A stretch of DNA of 58,373 nt from an uncultured Phascolarctobacterium sp. (GTDB lineage Bacteria; Bacillota; Negativicutes; Acidaminococcales; Acidaminococcaceae). The DNA is taken from the NCBI RefSeq assembly GCF_905212365.1, contig NZ_CAJMEH010000005.1, positions 1-58,373 on the forward strand, read 5' to 3'. Positions 50,840 to 58,373 of the stretch are shown piece by piece. Made by a program: the position numbers and the translations under genes. Numbering within the stretch: the first letter of the stretch is position 1; the number at the start of each line of letters is the position of its first letter. The notes under the pieces were generated by a model. That model was not told the origin of the DNA and did no database searches. It saw nothing but the letters and a program-made list of their open reading frames with translations.

Positions 50840-51714
50840 ATGCATAATTGTGGTAGCGGGCATTTGGCCGCGTTGTTCACTATTTTGATTTGGGGCACGA
50901 CCTTTATCGCCACGAAAATTTTATTGACGGCGCTGACGCCGGTGGAAATTTTATTTCTGCGCTTTGCGTTAGGGCTGGCGGCTTTGTGGCTGGCGCGGCC
51001 GCAGCGGCTGCGGACGCAAAATTATAAGCAGGAGCTGACGTTGGCGGCAGCGGGACTCTGCGGCATTTGCCTGTACTATCTTTTGGAAAATATCGCCTTG
51101 ACCTATACGCTGGCTTCCAATGTGGGCGTGATTATTTCGGCGGCGCCCTTTTTAACGGCGCTGCTGGAGTGCGCGGCGGCCAAAAGCTGCCGGGCTTGAC
51201 GCGGTGGTTTTTCGTCGGCTTTGTCACGGCCATGGCGGGCATTTGCCTGCTGAGCTTTCACGGGGCGCGGCTGGCCTTCAATCCCTTGGGCGACGGCCTG
51301 GCCTTGGCGGCGGCGCTGGTGTGGGCCTGCTATTCCCTGCTGATGCAAAAAATCGCCGCCTATGGTTATCCCACCATTTTGGCGACGCGGCGAATTTTTG
51401 CTTACGGCCTGCTGTTTATGCTGCCCTGCGCGGCCTTGTCCGATACTGCCTGGCATTGGACGGCCCTGCGGCAGCCAATGTATTGGGGCAATCTGCTCTT
51501 TTTGGGGCTGGGGGCTTCGGCGCTGTGCTTTGTAACCTGGAATTATGCGGTAAAAATTTTGGGGCCGCTGCGGACCAGCGTGTATATTTATTTGGTGCCG
51601 GTTATTACGGTGACGGCTGCGGCGGTAATTTTGCGCGAGCCCTTCACCGTAACTACGGCGGCGGGGACGACGCTGGCTATGGCGGGCTTGTTCATATCAA
51701 ATTATAAAAGCTAA
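50840..51714 (+). pseudogene. EamA/DMT-superfamily exporter with a frameshift
   Basis: The first part (50840-51199) encodes LFTILIWGTTFIATKILL and about four transmembrane helices, then hits TGA. From about 51185 another frame continues as KLPGLTRWFFVGFVTAMAG and carries the second EamA repeat to 51714. Adding one A to the AAAA of GCCAAAAGC rejoins them into 291 residues, the normal EamA length. It follows the AraC gene by 1 nt. It is either a fresh frameshift or a sequence error; the rest is intact. Confidence 0.75.
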
Positions 51715-51780
51715 TAGGAGATGCAAGAGCGGCGGCAAAAAGCAAATCAATAGACTGACCGGCAATCTGCCGCTGCTGCG

Positions 51781-53250
51781 TTAAGCGTTATTCTGCAAGG
51801 CGCGGACGATGCGCGCCAGCTCCTTGGCGGCGGCGGTAAATTCTTCGCAGGAGACGTAGGCGAAGGACAGGCGCAGGGAATTGTTGTGCTTGAAATCGTA
51901 AATGTCGCCGGGGTTCAGCAAAATGCGGCGCTTGATGGCTTCCTGAAAAAGCTGCCGCATATTCAGCGGGCGGTAGAAGGTGAGCCAGATAAAAAAGCCG
52001 CCCTGGGGCTCGTTCCAAAAGGCTAAATCCTTATAATAATTTTCTAAGACAAGCAGCGCATTTTCCCGGCGCTGCCTTAATTCTTGCCGCAGTAAATGCA
52101 GATATTGCTCGTATAGGCCGCTTTCCAAAATTTCGCAGAGCAGGGCTTGGGACAAAGCGCTGGCTCCGTAGTCGATTTGCATTTTGATATCGCCCAAGCG
52201 CTGCACGATGGGCTCCGGCGCTGCCAGCCAGCCGATGCGCAGGCCGGGAGAAAAGCTTTTGGAGATTGTGCCTAATTGAATTACCGCGCCGGAAGCGTCC
52301 AACGCTTTTAAGGACGGCGGCGCAGGCTGGGTCAGGCTCAGCTCCTCGTAGGCCGTGTCCTCGATGATGGGCAGCTGGCGTTCCTGACACAGCTGCAGCA
52401 GAGCTTTGCGCCGTGCCAGCGGCATAGTGACGCCCGTAGGATTGTGATGCGTGGGAATGGTGTAAAGCGCTGCGGGGCTGTGGGAGCTGCCGCAGTATTC
52501 GGCTAAATGGCGCAGGCTGATACCGTCGTTGTCCATGGGTACGCCCTGCAGGCGGATGTCCGAGGATTGAAAAAGGTTCAGCGATTTCAAATAGCTGGGC
52601 GCTTCCAGATATACGGCGCTGCCGCGGGGCAGCAAACCGGCGGCGATAAGCTGCAGCGCCTGCAAAGAACCGCTGGTTATCAGCAGGCAGCTGGGCGCAA
52701 TTTTTAAGCCGCGTTTTTCTAACAGCTTGGCTACGGCCCGGCGCAGCCGCGGCGAGCCCAAAGGCTCCGTATAGCCGAGGGAGGGAGCGCTGCCCATTAA
52801 GCGGGCCATGGCCTCCTGATAAATTTCGGCGGGCATGATGCGCGGGTCGGGCTCGCCGGTGCCCAGACGAATAATATCGCTTTGCGCTTCGTAATGGTTG
52901 ATGTCCTGCAAAATTTTGCTATTGGCTTTAAAATAACCGGAGCTGAGATATGCGCTCCAATCGGCGTTGGGCAGCAGTACGGACCAGGTGTTGCTGACGA
53001 TGACCGTGCCTGCGCCCTGATTGGAGGCGACGATGCCGCAGGCCGTCAGCTCGTCTAAGGCGGCGACGATGGTGCTGCGGTTGACGCCGAACATTTCCGC
53101 CAGCTGGCGCTGGGCGGGCAGGCGCGTACCGATGGGCCAGACGCCGCTTTTTACTTTCTGGCAGATGAAGCGGACTATTTGCCGGTAGACTGGCAGCGCG
53201 GCGCTTTTATCCGGCTGCCAGCCGATACCGACGGGAGTTATCCTTTGCAT
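51781..53250 (-). CDS. MocR-type PLP-dependent transcriptional regulator
   Basis: A 489-residue fusion. The N-terminal GntR winged helix (about 15-85) has LPVYRQIVRFICQKVKSGVW and RLPAQRQLAEMFGVNRSTI. The C-terminal aminotransferase-like domain has TIPTHHNPTGVTMPLARR and the PLP-lysine block LGTISKSFSPGLRIGWL. AGGAG lies 6 nt before the ATG at 53250. It diverges from a LysE-type exporter gene, a common pairing in which MocR responds to an amino acid and controls its export. Confidence 0.92.
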   Translation of the reverse strand: MQRITPVGIGWQPDKSAALPVYRQIVRFICQKVKSGVWPIGTRLPAQRQLAEMFGVNRSTIVAALDELTACGIVASNQGAGTVIVSNTWSVLLPNADWSAYLSSGYFKANSKILQDINHYEAQSDIIRLGTGEPDPRIMPAEIYQEAMARLMGSAPSLGYTEPLGSPRLRRAVAKLLEKRGLKIAPSCLLITSGSLQALQLIAAGLLPRGSAVYLEAPSYLKSLNLFQSSDIRLQGVPMDNDGISLRHLAEYCGSSHSPAALYTIPTHHNPTGVTMPLARRKALLQLCQERQLPIIEDTAYEELSLTQPAPPSLKALDASGAVIQLGTISKSFSPGLRIGWLAAPEPIVQRLGDIKMQIDYGASALSQALLCEILESGLYEQYLHLLRQELRQRRENALLVLENYYKDLAFWNEPQGGFFIWLTFYRPLNMRQLFQEAIKRRILLNPGDIYDFKHNNSLRLSFAYVSCEEFTAAAKELARIVRALQNNA

Positions 53251-53419
53251 GGCATTCTCCTTTTTGGTTGGGGAAATTTTTTGTTTTTGGTTGGGTACAA
53301 AGTTCTGGCTGTGCGCTATAATCAAAACAGATGACAGCCGTTATGCCTATTATAGCACGATGTTTTAAATTTTAGCTAGAAGCATAGCGGCAAATTTTGG
53401 TTGAGCCGGAAGTGATAGT

Positions 53420-54031
53420 ATGACTTATTTTCTGCAAGGGATGCTGATTGGGCTGGCCTACGTTGCGCCCATCGGCGTACAAAATCTTTTCGTCGTTAAT
53501 TCGGCGTTGTCTAATAATTATAAACGGGCGTTGCTCAACGCCTGTATAGTTTTCCTTTTTGATTTGAGTTTGAGTCTGGCCTGCTTCTACGGTGTGGGCT
53601 ATCTTTTGGGCAGATATCGCTGGCTGGAGCTAGCGGTGCTGCTTTTAGGCGGCGCGGCGGTGCTGTACATGGGCGTGCGGCTGGCGGCGGCGCGGGGGCA
53701 GCAAATAGAGCGCAGCGAGGTGCGCCAGCCTTGGCTAAAAACGGCTTCTTACGCCTGCGTTGTAACCTGGTTTAATCCGCAGGCCGTGCTGGACGGCACG
53801 ATGATTTTAGGAGCGTTTCACGCTTCGCTGCCGGAGGGCGCAGCCGGATTTTTCATCGGCGGCGTAATTTGCGCTTCCGGAGTCTGGTTTACGGGGCTGA
53901 CGCTGGCGGTGCACCGCTGCCGCCGCGCTATTACGCCTGCTTTGCTGTTGTGGATTAACCGCGTCAGCGGCGCGGTGATTTTCTTTTACGGCTGCAGTTT
54001 GCTGCAGCAATTTTTGGGGCGACTGCTGTAA
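53420..54031 (+). CDS. LysE/ArgO-type amino acid exporter
   Basis: A 203-residue membrane protein with about six hydrophobic segments. GLAYVAPIGVQNLFVVNSAL is the LysE-family signature, and WFNPQAVLDGTMILGAF the mid-protein block. It exports basic or other amino acids. GGAAGTGA precedes the ATG. A TATAAT at 53317-53322 may be its -10. It diverges from the MocR regulator. Confidence 0.88.
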   Translation: MTYFLQGMLIGLAYVAPIGVQNLFVVNSALSNNYKRALLNACIVFLFDLSLSLACFYGVGYLLGRYRWLELAVLLLGGAAVLYMGVRLAAARGQQIERSEVRQPWLKTASYACVVTWFNPQAVLDGTMILGAFHASLPEGAAGFFIGGVICASGVWFTGLTLAVHRCRRAITPALLLWINRVSGAVIFFYGCSLLQQFLGRLL

Positions 54032-54050
54032 ATTAAAAAGCGCAAGCAAA

Positions 54051-54088
54051 ATAAAAAATCCGCAGCCGGATAAGCTGCGGATTTTTGT
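54051..54088. terminator. Bidirectional terminator between the LysE gene and metQ
   Basis: ATCCGCAGC pairs exactly with GCTGCGGAT around CGGATAA, with AAAAAA before and TTTTTG after. Confidence 0.85.
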
Positions 54089-54096
54089 AGTTTCGA

Positions 54097-54924
54097 TTAG
54101 AAACCGGCAGTGATGGTGCCCTTGAAATGGTCTTCAATGAATTTTTTGTTTTCTGCGGATTGATAAATCTTTTTCAGCTGCGCGATGCGCGGGTCGCTGG
54201 CGTTAGTCTTGGTGGTAACGAAAATGTTGAGGAACGGATTGTCCGGACGCTCGATAAGCAGGGAATCCTTCGTGGGATTCAGGTTGGCTACCAAAGCGTA
54301 GTTGGCGTTGATAACGGCGATATCCAGATCGGGCATAGCCTTGGGAATGGAAGCTGCGTCCAGTTCGCGGATCTGATATTTTTTCTCGTTCTTCGTAATG
54401 TCGGCTACGGTGGCGGTAACGGAATTTTTATCCTTCAGCTCGATGAAGCCTTTATCGGCTAGCACTAAGAGAGCGCGGGCGCCGTTGGAGGGGTCGTTGG
54501 GGATGCCGATACTGGCGCCGGCCGGGATATCCTCAACCTTTTTGTATTTGCTGGAATAAATAGCCATGGGGAAGTTTACGGTTTTGAAAACTTCTACCAA
54601 TTCAAATTTAGGTTCTTTCTTCAGAGTAGCGGCCAGGTAAGGAGCGTGCTGCATGCTGTTGGCGAAAAGCTCGTTCTGGCTCAGGGCCACGTTGGGAGAA
54701 ACGAAATCGGAAAATTCCACGACTTCGATTTTCAAGCCGTCTTTTTCGGCCAGCTTTTTAACATTGTCCATAATTTCCGCGTGGGGTCCTGCGGTTACGC
54801 CGATTTTTACCGGTACGCTGGGGTCAGCCTTCTTAGCTTCTTTGCTGTCGCCGCCGCAGCCTGCTGCAATTAAAGTCAGGGCACAAAGAGCGACAGTGAT
54901 TAAAATTTTGCTTAATTTACTCAT
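54097..54924 (-). CDS. metQ: Methionine ABC transporter binding lipoprotein
   Basis: A 275-residue NlpA/MetQ lipoprotein. The lipobox is LIAAGC. VKIGVTAGPHAEIMDNVKKL, DFVSPNVALSQNELFANSMQ, GIPNDPSNGARALLVLAD and ALVANLNPTKDSLLIE are MetQ blocks. GGAGG precedes the ATG at 54924. It is the last gene of metNIQ, under SAM riboswitch control. Confidence 0.95.
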   Translation of the reverse strand: MSKLSKILITVALCALTLIAAGCGGDSKEAKKADPSVPVKIGVTAGPHAEIMDNVKKLAEKDGLKIEVVEFSDFVSPNVALSQNELFANSMQHAPYLAATLKKEPKFELVEVFKTVNFPMAIYSSKYKKVEDIPAGASIGIPNDPSNGARALLVLADKGFIELKDKNSVTATVADITKNEKKYQIRELDAASIPKAMPDLDIAVINANYALVANLNPTKDSLLIERPDNPFLNIFVTTKTNASDPRIAQLKKIYQSAENKKFIEDHFKGTITAGF

Positions 54925-55008
54925 CGTTGAGCCTCCTAGCATATTTATTTTAAATTTTATCGCAGGCCTGGAAGCGCGCTTTCCGTGGCCGTGCAAACAG
55001 GTTACAAA

Positions 55009-55668
55009 TTAAAGTTTGTTTTTGTTGAGCTTTTTGGAAGCATAATCGCCCAGGGACTGCATAGCCTGTACCATAACGATCAGGACTACGACGGTGGCCA
55101 GCATAACGTCCATCTGGAAGCGCTGGTAGCCGTAGCGGATAGCAAGGTCGCCCAAGCCGCCGCCGCCCAAGGTGCCGGCCATGGCGGAATAACCGATTAA
55201 GCTGATAATCGCCAGGGTAACGCCCAAAACGATGGAGTGCAAAGATTCTGGCAGCAGCACTTTGGTGATAATCTGCATGGGGCTGGCGCCCATAGCCTGC
55301 GCCGCTTCGATAATGCCGGGGTTGATTTCCAAAAGCGAGGATTCAATGATACGGGCGATAAAGGGAGCGGCGGAAATGGTCAGCGGAACGATGGCCGCCG
55401 TGGTGCCGATGGAGGAGCCCACGATCATGCGGGTCAGGGGAATAATCGCTACCATTAAAATAATGAAGGGCGTGGAACGCGTAGCGTTGACCACTGCGCC
55501 TAGAATACTGTTGACCGCCTGATTAGGCAGGATGTGCTCCTTGCGGGTGACGGTTAAAATTACGCCTAAGGGAATGCCGATAAGCGTGGATAATATAGTG
55601 GAGGAAACTACCATATAGCAGGTTTCCCAAAAGGATTTTAATAAAAGATTCAGCATATCAGGGCTCAT
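55009..55668 (-). CDS. metI: Methionine ABC transporter permease
   Basis: A 219-residue permease with five hydrophobic segments. ATRSTPFIILMVAIIPLTR, AAPFIARIIESSLLEINPG, the EAA loop EAAQAMGASPMQIITKVLLP and GTLGGGGLGDLAIRYGYQRF match MetI. GGAGG lies 9 nt before the ATG at 55668, inside the end of metN, which it overlaps by 11 nt. Confidence 0.96.
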   Translation of the reverse strand: MSPDMLNLLLKSFWETCYMVVSSTILSTLIGIPLGVILTVTRKEHILPNQAVNSILGAVVNATRSTPFIILMVAIIPLTRMIVGSSIGTTAAIVPLTISAAPFIARIIESSLLEINPGIIEAAQAMGASPMQIITKVLLPESLHSIVLGVTLAIISLIGYSAMAGTLGGGGLGDLAIRYGYQRFQMDVMLATVVVLIVMVQAMQSLGDYASKKLNKNKL

Positions 55669-56695
55669 AGCCGATTACCTCCGTTTTCAGATTTTGCTTA
55701 TGCAGATATTCCAAAGCGTTTTTGATACCGGGCTCGGTGCCGTTGATTTCAACAATCAAAGTGCCGAAGGGAACGTCCTTGAGCTGGTCGATATTGCCGT
55801 ACAAAATGCTGACGTCCACGTCGAAACGCTTAACCATACCGGAAACGATGGGTTCGCCTGCGGAATCGCCGATGAAGGAAAGGCGCACGATAAGCTTGCT
55901 GCCTTCCGTATAATTAGCGCTGAGATTTTTATTCTTAACCATTTCGGGAATTTCGGCGTTGATAACGCTTTTGGTAAATTCCTTGGTGGTGGGGTGCTGC
56001 GGGTTTGTGAAAACGTCGACCATGGAGCCTTCCTCGATGATATCGCCGTTTTCGATTACTGCCACGCGGTCGCAGACGGTTTTTACAACCTCCATCTGGT
56101 GGGTAATGAGCACGATGGTCAGATTCAATTTTTTATTGATATCCTGCAGCAGCTCCAAAATGGATTTGGTGGTCTGCGGGTCCAGCGCGGAGGTCGCTTC
56201 GTCGCAGAGCAGTACCTTGGGGTTGCTGGCCAGAGCGCGGGCGATGCCGACGCGCTGCTTTTGGCCGCCGGAAAGCTGGCTGGGATAATAATCGGCGCGG
56301 GTTTCCAGCTGCACCAGCTCCAGCAGCGGTCGGATGCGCTTGTCGATTTCCGCTTTGCCGAGGCCCTGAATTTCCAGCGGGAAAGCGATATTATCGTAAA
56401 CGGTGCGGCTGGTCAGCAAATTGAAATGCTGGAAGATCATGCCAATGCTTTGGCGCGCCTTGCGCAGCTGCGCGTCGTTCATGGCGGTCAGCTCGGCGCC
56501 GTCGACGAAAACTTTGCCTGCGGTGGGCTTTTCCAGCATATTGATGCAGCGCACCAGCGTGGATTTGCCTGCGCCGGACAGACCGATGATGCCGAAAATT
56601 TCGCCGGCCTTGATGCTGAGATTGGTTTTGTGCAGGGCGTGAATGTCGCCCGCTTTACTAAAGTAGGTTTTTTCTACATTAACTAATTCTATCAT
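55658..56695 (-). CDS. metN: Methionine ABC transporter ATP-binding protein
   Basis: A 345-residue ATPase. Walker A is GLSGAGKSTLVRCINMLE, the Q-loop IFQHFNLL, signature LSGGQKQRVGIARAL, Walker B VLLCDEATSALDP. A C-terminal ACT-like NIL domain (about 265-345) senses methionine and gives transinhibition in this family. The ATG at 56695 follows AAAGGAT and the riboswitch terminator; longer frames into the riboswitch are not genuine. Confidence 0.96.
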   Translation of the reverse strand: MIELVNVEKTYFSKAGDIHALHKTNLSIKAGEIFGIIGLSGAGKSTLVRCINMLEKPTAGKVFVDGAELTAMNDAQLRKARQSIGMIFQHFNLLTSRTVYDNIAFPLEIQGLGKAEIDKRIRPLLELVQLETRADYYPSQLSGGQKQRVGIARALASNPKVLLCDEATSALDPQTTKSILELLQDINKKLNLTIVLITHQMEVVKTVCDRVAVIENGDIIEEGSMVDVFTNPQHPTTKEFTKSVINAEIPEMVKNKNLSANYTEGSKLIVRLSFIGDSAGEPIVSGMVKRFDVDVSILYGNIDQLKDVPFGTLIVEINGTEPGIKNALEYLHKQNLKTEVIGYEP

Positions 56696-56734
56696 CTTGC
56701 TGATCCTTTCTTGTGCAGAATTGGGGTATGATAC

Positions 56735-56885
56735 AGAAAAATCCTTCACCGGCACGGTGAAGGATACAGCTTGCGTTTGTATAGCTTCATCTGCCGGAAA
56801 ACTCCGTTGGAATTGGCACCGTTCACCGTGGTGTGGTTGCCGTAGCTTCATCGGGCCAGTCCCTCAGCTACTCTTGATGAAATCT
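56735..56885 (-). promoter_or_regulatory. SAM-I riboswitch (S box) with terminator
   Basis: On the minus strand the aptamer shows P1 TTTCATC/GATGAA, then AAGAGTAGCTGAGGGACTGG, CCCGATGAAGCTACGGCAAC and GGTGCCAATTCC, the SAM-I core. Downstream, ATCCTTCACCG pairs with CGGTGAAGGAT and runs into TTTTTC (56735-56765), an intrinsic terminator. S-adenosylmethionine should switch off metNIQ. Confidence 0.93.
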
Positions 56886-57140
56886 CTGTGAAGTTAGTGA
56901 ATTAATCATACCTCTATTTGCAGGGATTGTCAACCAAAATATCAAAAAATGCTGTTGCCGTTAATTTTCTGCGGCAAAAATTGCGTGAGTGTTAAGTTTT
57001 TCAAATTATATCAGATTACTAGGCTTTTGTAAAGAGGGCGCGTAAAAAATCTTGACGGTTGATCTGTGGTGTAAATAGATGTGACCCATTTACAAGAAGA
57101 AAATTTACAGTAGGGTAAAGCTCTTTTGTACAAATTCCTC
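56886..57140. other. Intergenic stretch between the riboswitch and the YerC gene
   Basis: About 255 AT-rich nt. It must hold the metN promoter, but no close match to a consensus pair was found. No coding frame or strong hairpin is evident. Confidence 0.4.
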
Positions 57141-57171
57141 TTGACTTTCGCAAGATAAAGTATTAAAGTAT
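57141..57171 (+). promoter_or_regulatory. Promoter with tandem 8-mer over the -10 box
   Basis: TTGACT (57141-57146) and TAAAGT (57164-57169) are 17 nt apart. The 8-mer TAAAGTAT occurs twice in perfect tandem (57156-57163, 57164-57171) over the -10 region, a likely repressor site. Confidence 0.5.
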
Positions 57172-57219
57172 TTTACAACATATTAAGTTATCAGCGAATA
57201 AGCGGACAGGAGGATGAGT

Positions 57220-57522
57220 ATGGCTGCTAATATTCACGACCATTTGACGGATCAGTTATTCAAAGCGATTTTGAGTTTAAAAGACGAGGAGCAATGCTAT
57301 AGATTTTTTGAGGATATTTGTACTATCAGCGAATTGAAGGCCATGGCTCAGCGGCTGGAGGTGGCGCGGATGCTGAACGCGGGCTGTATTTACGAAGCTA
57401 TTGTGGAAAAAACCGGCGCCAGCACGGCTACTATTTCGCGGGTCAAGCGCTGTCTGGTATACGGCGCCGACGGTTATAATTCGGTAATGAAAGTTTTAGA
57501 AGGAGAGAAGCAGCATGATTAA
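57220..57522 (+). CDS. TrpR-like YerC/YecD-family regulator
   Basis: A 100-residue helical DNA-binding protein. TISELKAMAQRLEVARMLNA and IVEKTGASTATISRVKRCLV form the TrpR-type helix-turn-helix. AGGAGG is 6 nt before the ATG at 57220 and touches the ATG at 57214, so 57220 is the start. It overlaps hisZ by 8 nt. Members of this family have been predicted as histidine-biosynthesis repressors (HisR) in Firmicutes, and the coupling to hisZ fits that. Confidence 0.9.
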   Translation: MAANIHDHLTDQLFKAILSLKDEEQCYRFFEDICTISELKAMAQRLEVARMLNAGCIYEAIVEKTGASTATISRVKRCLVYGADGYNSVMKVLEGEKQHD

Positions 57523-58373
57523 TAAGGTCTATCAGGTGCCTTACGGTACGAAGGATATTTTGCCGGGCGAAATGAAAGCGCGGCGGCGCATCGAGGACGC
57601 CATCATCCGCGTTTTTGATAATTGGGGTTACGACGAGGTGAAAACGCCGGATTTTGAATATGCGGACACCTTTGGTAAGGTAGGCACGAAAGGCGATTTC
57701 CGTTTTTTCGACCGCGATAATAATTTGCTGGCGCTGCGCAGCGATATGACCGCGCCCATCGCCCGCCTGACGGCCACGCGTCTACAGGGCGGCGAGCCTA
57801 TCAAGCGCTTGTGCTATTTGGCAAATTTATATCGCTACGAGGAAATCCAGGCCGGGCGGCAGTGCGAATTTGAACAGGCTGGCGTGGAGCTTTTGGGAGC
57901 CAGCGGCCCCGCTGCCGACGCGGAGGTTATCGTGCTGGCGGCGGAAGCTTTGCAGGCCGCCGGTGTGCAGCAGTTTGCCATCAGCCTGGGCCATGTGAAT
58001 TTTATTAACGGTTTGGCGCAGGAGGCCGGCTTTGACGCGGAGCAAATCAGCCGGCTGAAAAGCTGCCTGCGCCGTCACGACGCCGTGGGAATGCAGCACA
58101 TGGCGGACGCCGCCGGTAATATCCGTCCGGAAATTAAGCGGCTGTTGGCCGATTTGCTATTTTTGCAGGGCGGCGCAGAGCTGCTGGAGCGGGTGCGCGG
58201 CATTGTGACTGACCCTTTATGCTTGAGCGCTTTGCAGGATTTGCAACGCATTTACGAATTAGTGGAAGCCTACGGCGCGGCCCGTTATCTCAGCTTCGAT
58301 TTGGGACTGTACCGTTCGCTGGATTATTATACGGGAATGTTATTTGAGGCTTATCTGCCGGAAATGGGCTACC
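57515..58373 (+). CDS. hisZ: ATP phosphoribosyltransferase regulatory subunit, 3' end beyond window
   Basis: At least 286 residues of HisZ, a HisRS paralogue lacking synthetase function, which activates short-form HisG. VPYGTKDILPGEMKARRRIE, LRSDMTAPIARL, CYLANLYRYEE, EFEQAGVELLG and SFDLGLYRSLDYYTGMLFEA are the class II-like motifs. The ATG lies within the end of the YerC gene behind AAGGAGAG. The gene runs off the right edge; hisG would be expected next. It implies short HisG in this organism. Confidence 0.93.
   Translation, partial: MINKVYQVPYGTKDILPGEMKARRRIEDAIIRVFDNWGYDEVKTPDFEYADTFGKVGTKGDFRFFDRDNNLLALRSDMTAPIARLTATRLQGGEPIKRLCYLANLYRYEEIQAGRQCEFEQAGVELLGASGPAADAEVIVLAAEALQAAGVQQFAISLGHVNFINGLAQEAGFDAEQISRLKSCLRRHDAVGMQHMADAAGNIRPEIKRLLADLLFLQGGAELLERVRGIVTDPLCLSALQDLQRIYELVEAYGAARYLSFDLGLYRSLDYYTGMLFEAYLPEMGY

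Noticed and set aside
1..58373. CRISPR arrays, rRNA genes and insertion sequences
   Set aside because: No regularly spaced repeats, no rRNA-like stretch and no transposase gene with inverted ends were seen.

Overview
The window looks like chromosome from a Negativicutes bacterium (a diderm Firmicute, perhaps near Acidaminococcaceae/Phascolarctobacterium). This rests on the LL-diaminopimelate aminotransferase route to lysine, the Firmicutes order dnaX-ybaB-recR-bofA and rpmE-prfA-prmC-sua5-rpiB-ywlG-glyA-upp, a periplasmic Spy/CpxP-like protein, and SAM-riboswitch control of metNIQ. The taxonomic placement is inference.

Layout. 1-3755: a Spy/CpxP-like exported protein diverges from a two-component system followed by an SDR oxidoreductase. 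3875-7772: a catabolic operon of DHA-kinase-type DhaL and DhaK, an LsrF-like thiolase, a VOC protein and a SorC/LsrR-type regulator. 7986-10877: a three-gene ABC importer with an attenuator after the binding-protein gene, then a small XRE regulator. 11619-14803: dnaX, ybaB, recR, bofA. 14977-18533: a dicarboxylate/amino-acid symporter, dapF and dapL. 18627-19056: a cobalt ECF transporter reduced to scraps. 19282-24441: an exported protein, polA, mutM, coaE and a lytic transglycosylase. 24517-26037: two tRNA-Leu and one tRNA-Gly around fragments of an integrase, a LysR regulator and a HicB antitoxin. 26294-27851: a 22-residue membrane peptide gene, a DUF554 protein and an exported protein. 28010-37599, mostly minus strand: translation and one-carbon housekeeping genes and putP.

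37859-45105 is the most unusual part. A frameshifted WYL regulator, a CbbX/SpoVK-type AAA+ ATPase with a long unrecognised N-terminus, an AT-rich PD-(D/E)XK-like nuclease, a structured non-coding RNA candidate, an unknown gene split by an in-frame stop, and a beta-CASP/RNase J-like metallo-hydrolase lie together. Three copies of one palindrome (core GCGCAAA-TT-TTTGCGC), each exactly 9 nt from a -10 box, precede these genes. One copy sits between the divergent ATPase and nuclease genes and has a -10 box 9 nt away on both sides. This is the best candidate here for an undescribed, possibly defence-like, co-regulated system.

45249-47445 is a glycerol-phosphate-type ABC operon collapsed by internal deletions. 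47489-54031 holds a lipase fusion, a uracil-DNA glycosylase, an AraC regulator, a frameshifted EamA exporter, a MocR regulator and a LysE exporter. 54097-56885 is metNIQ under a SAM-I riboswitch. The window ends with a TrpR-like (YerC) regulator overlapping hisZ.

Two kinds of decay recur: single-base slips in A-runs (WYL, EamA, HicB, perhaps the integrase) and large internal deletions (cbi, ugp). The A-run slips could be assembly errors and should be checked before calling the genes dead.
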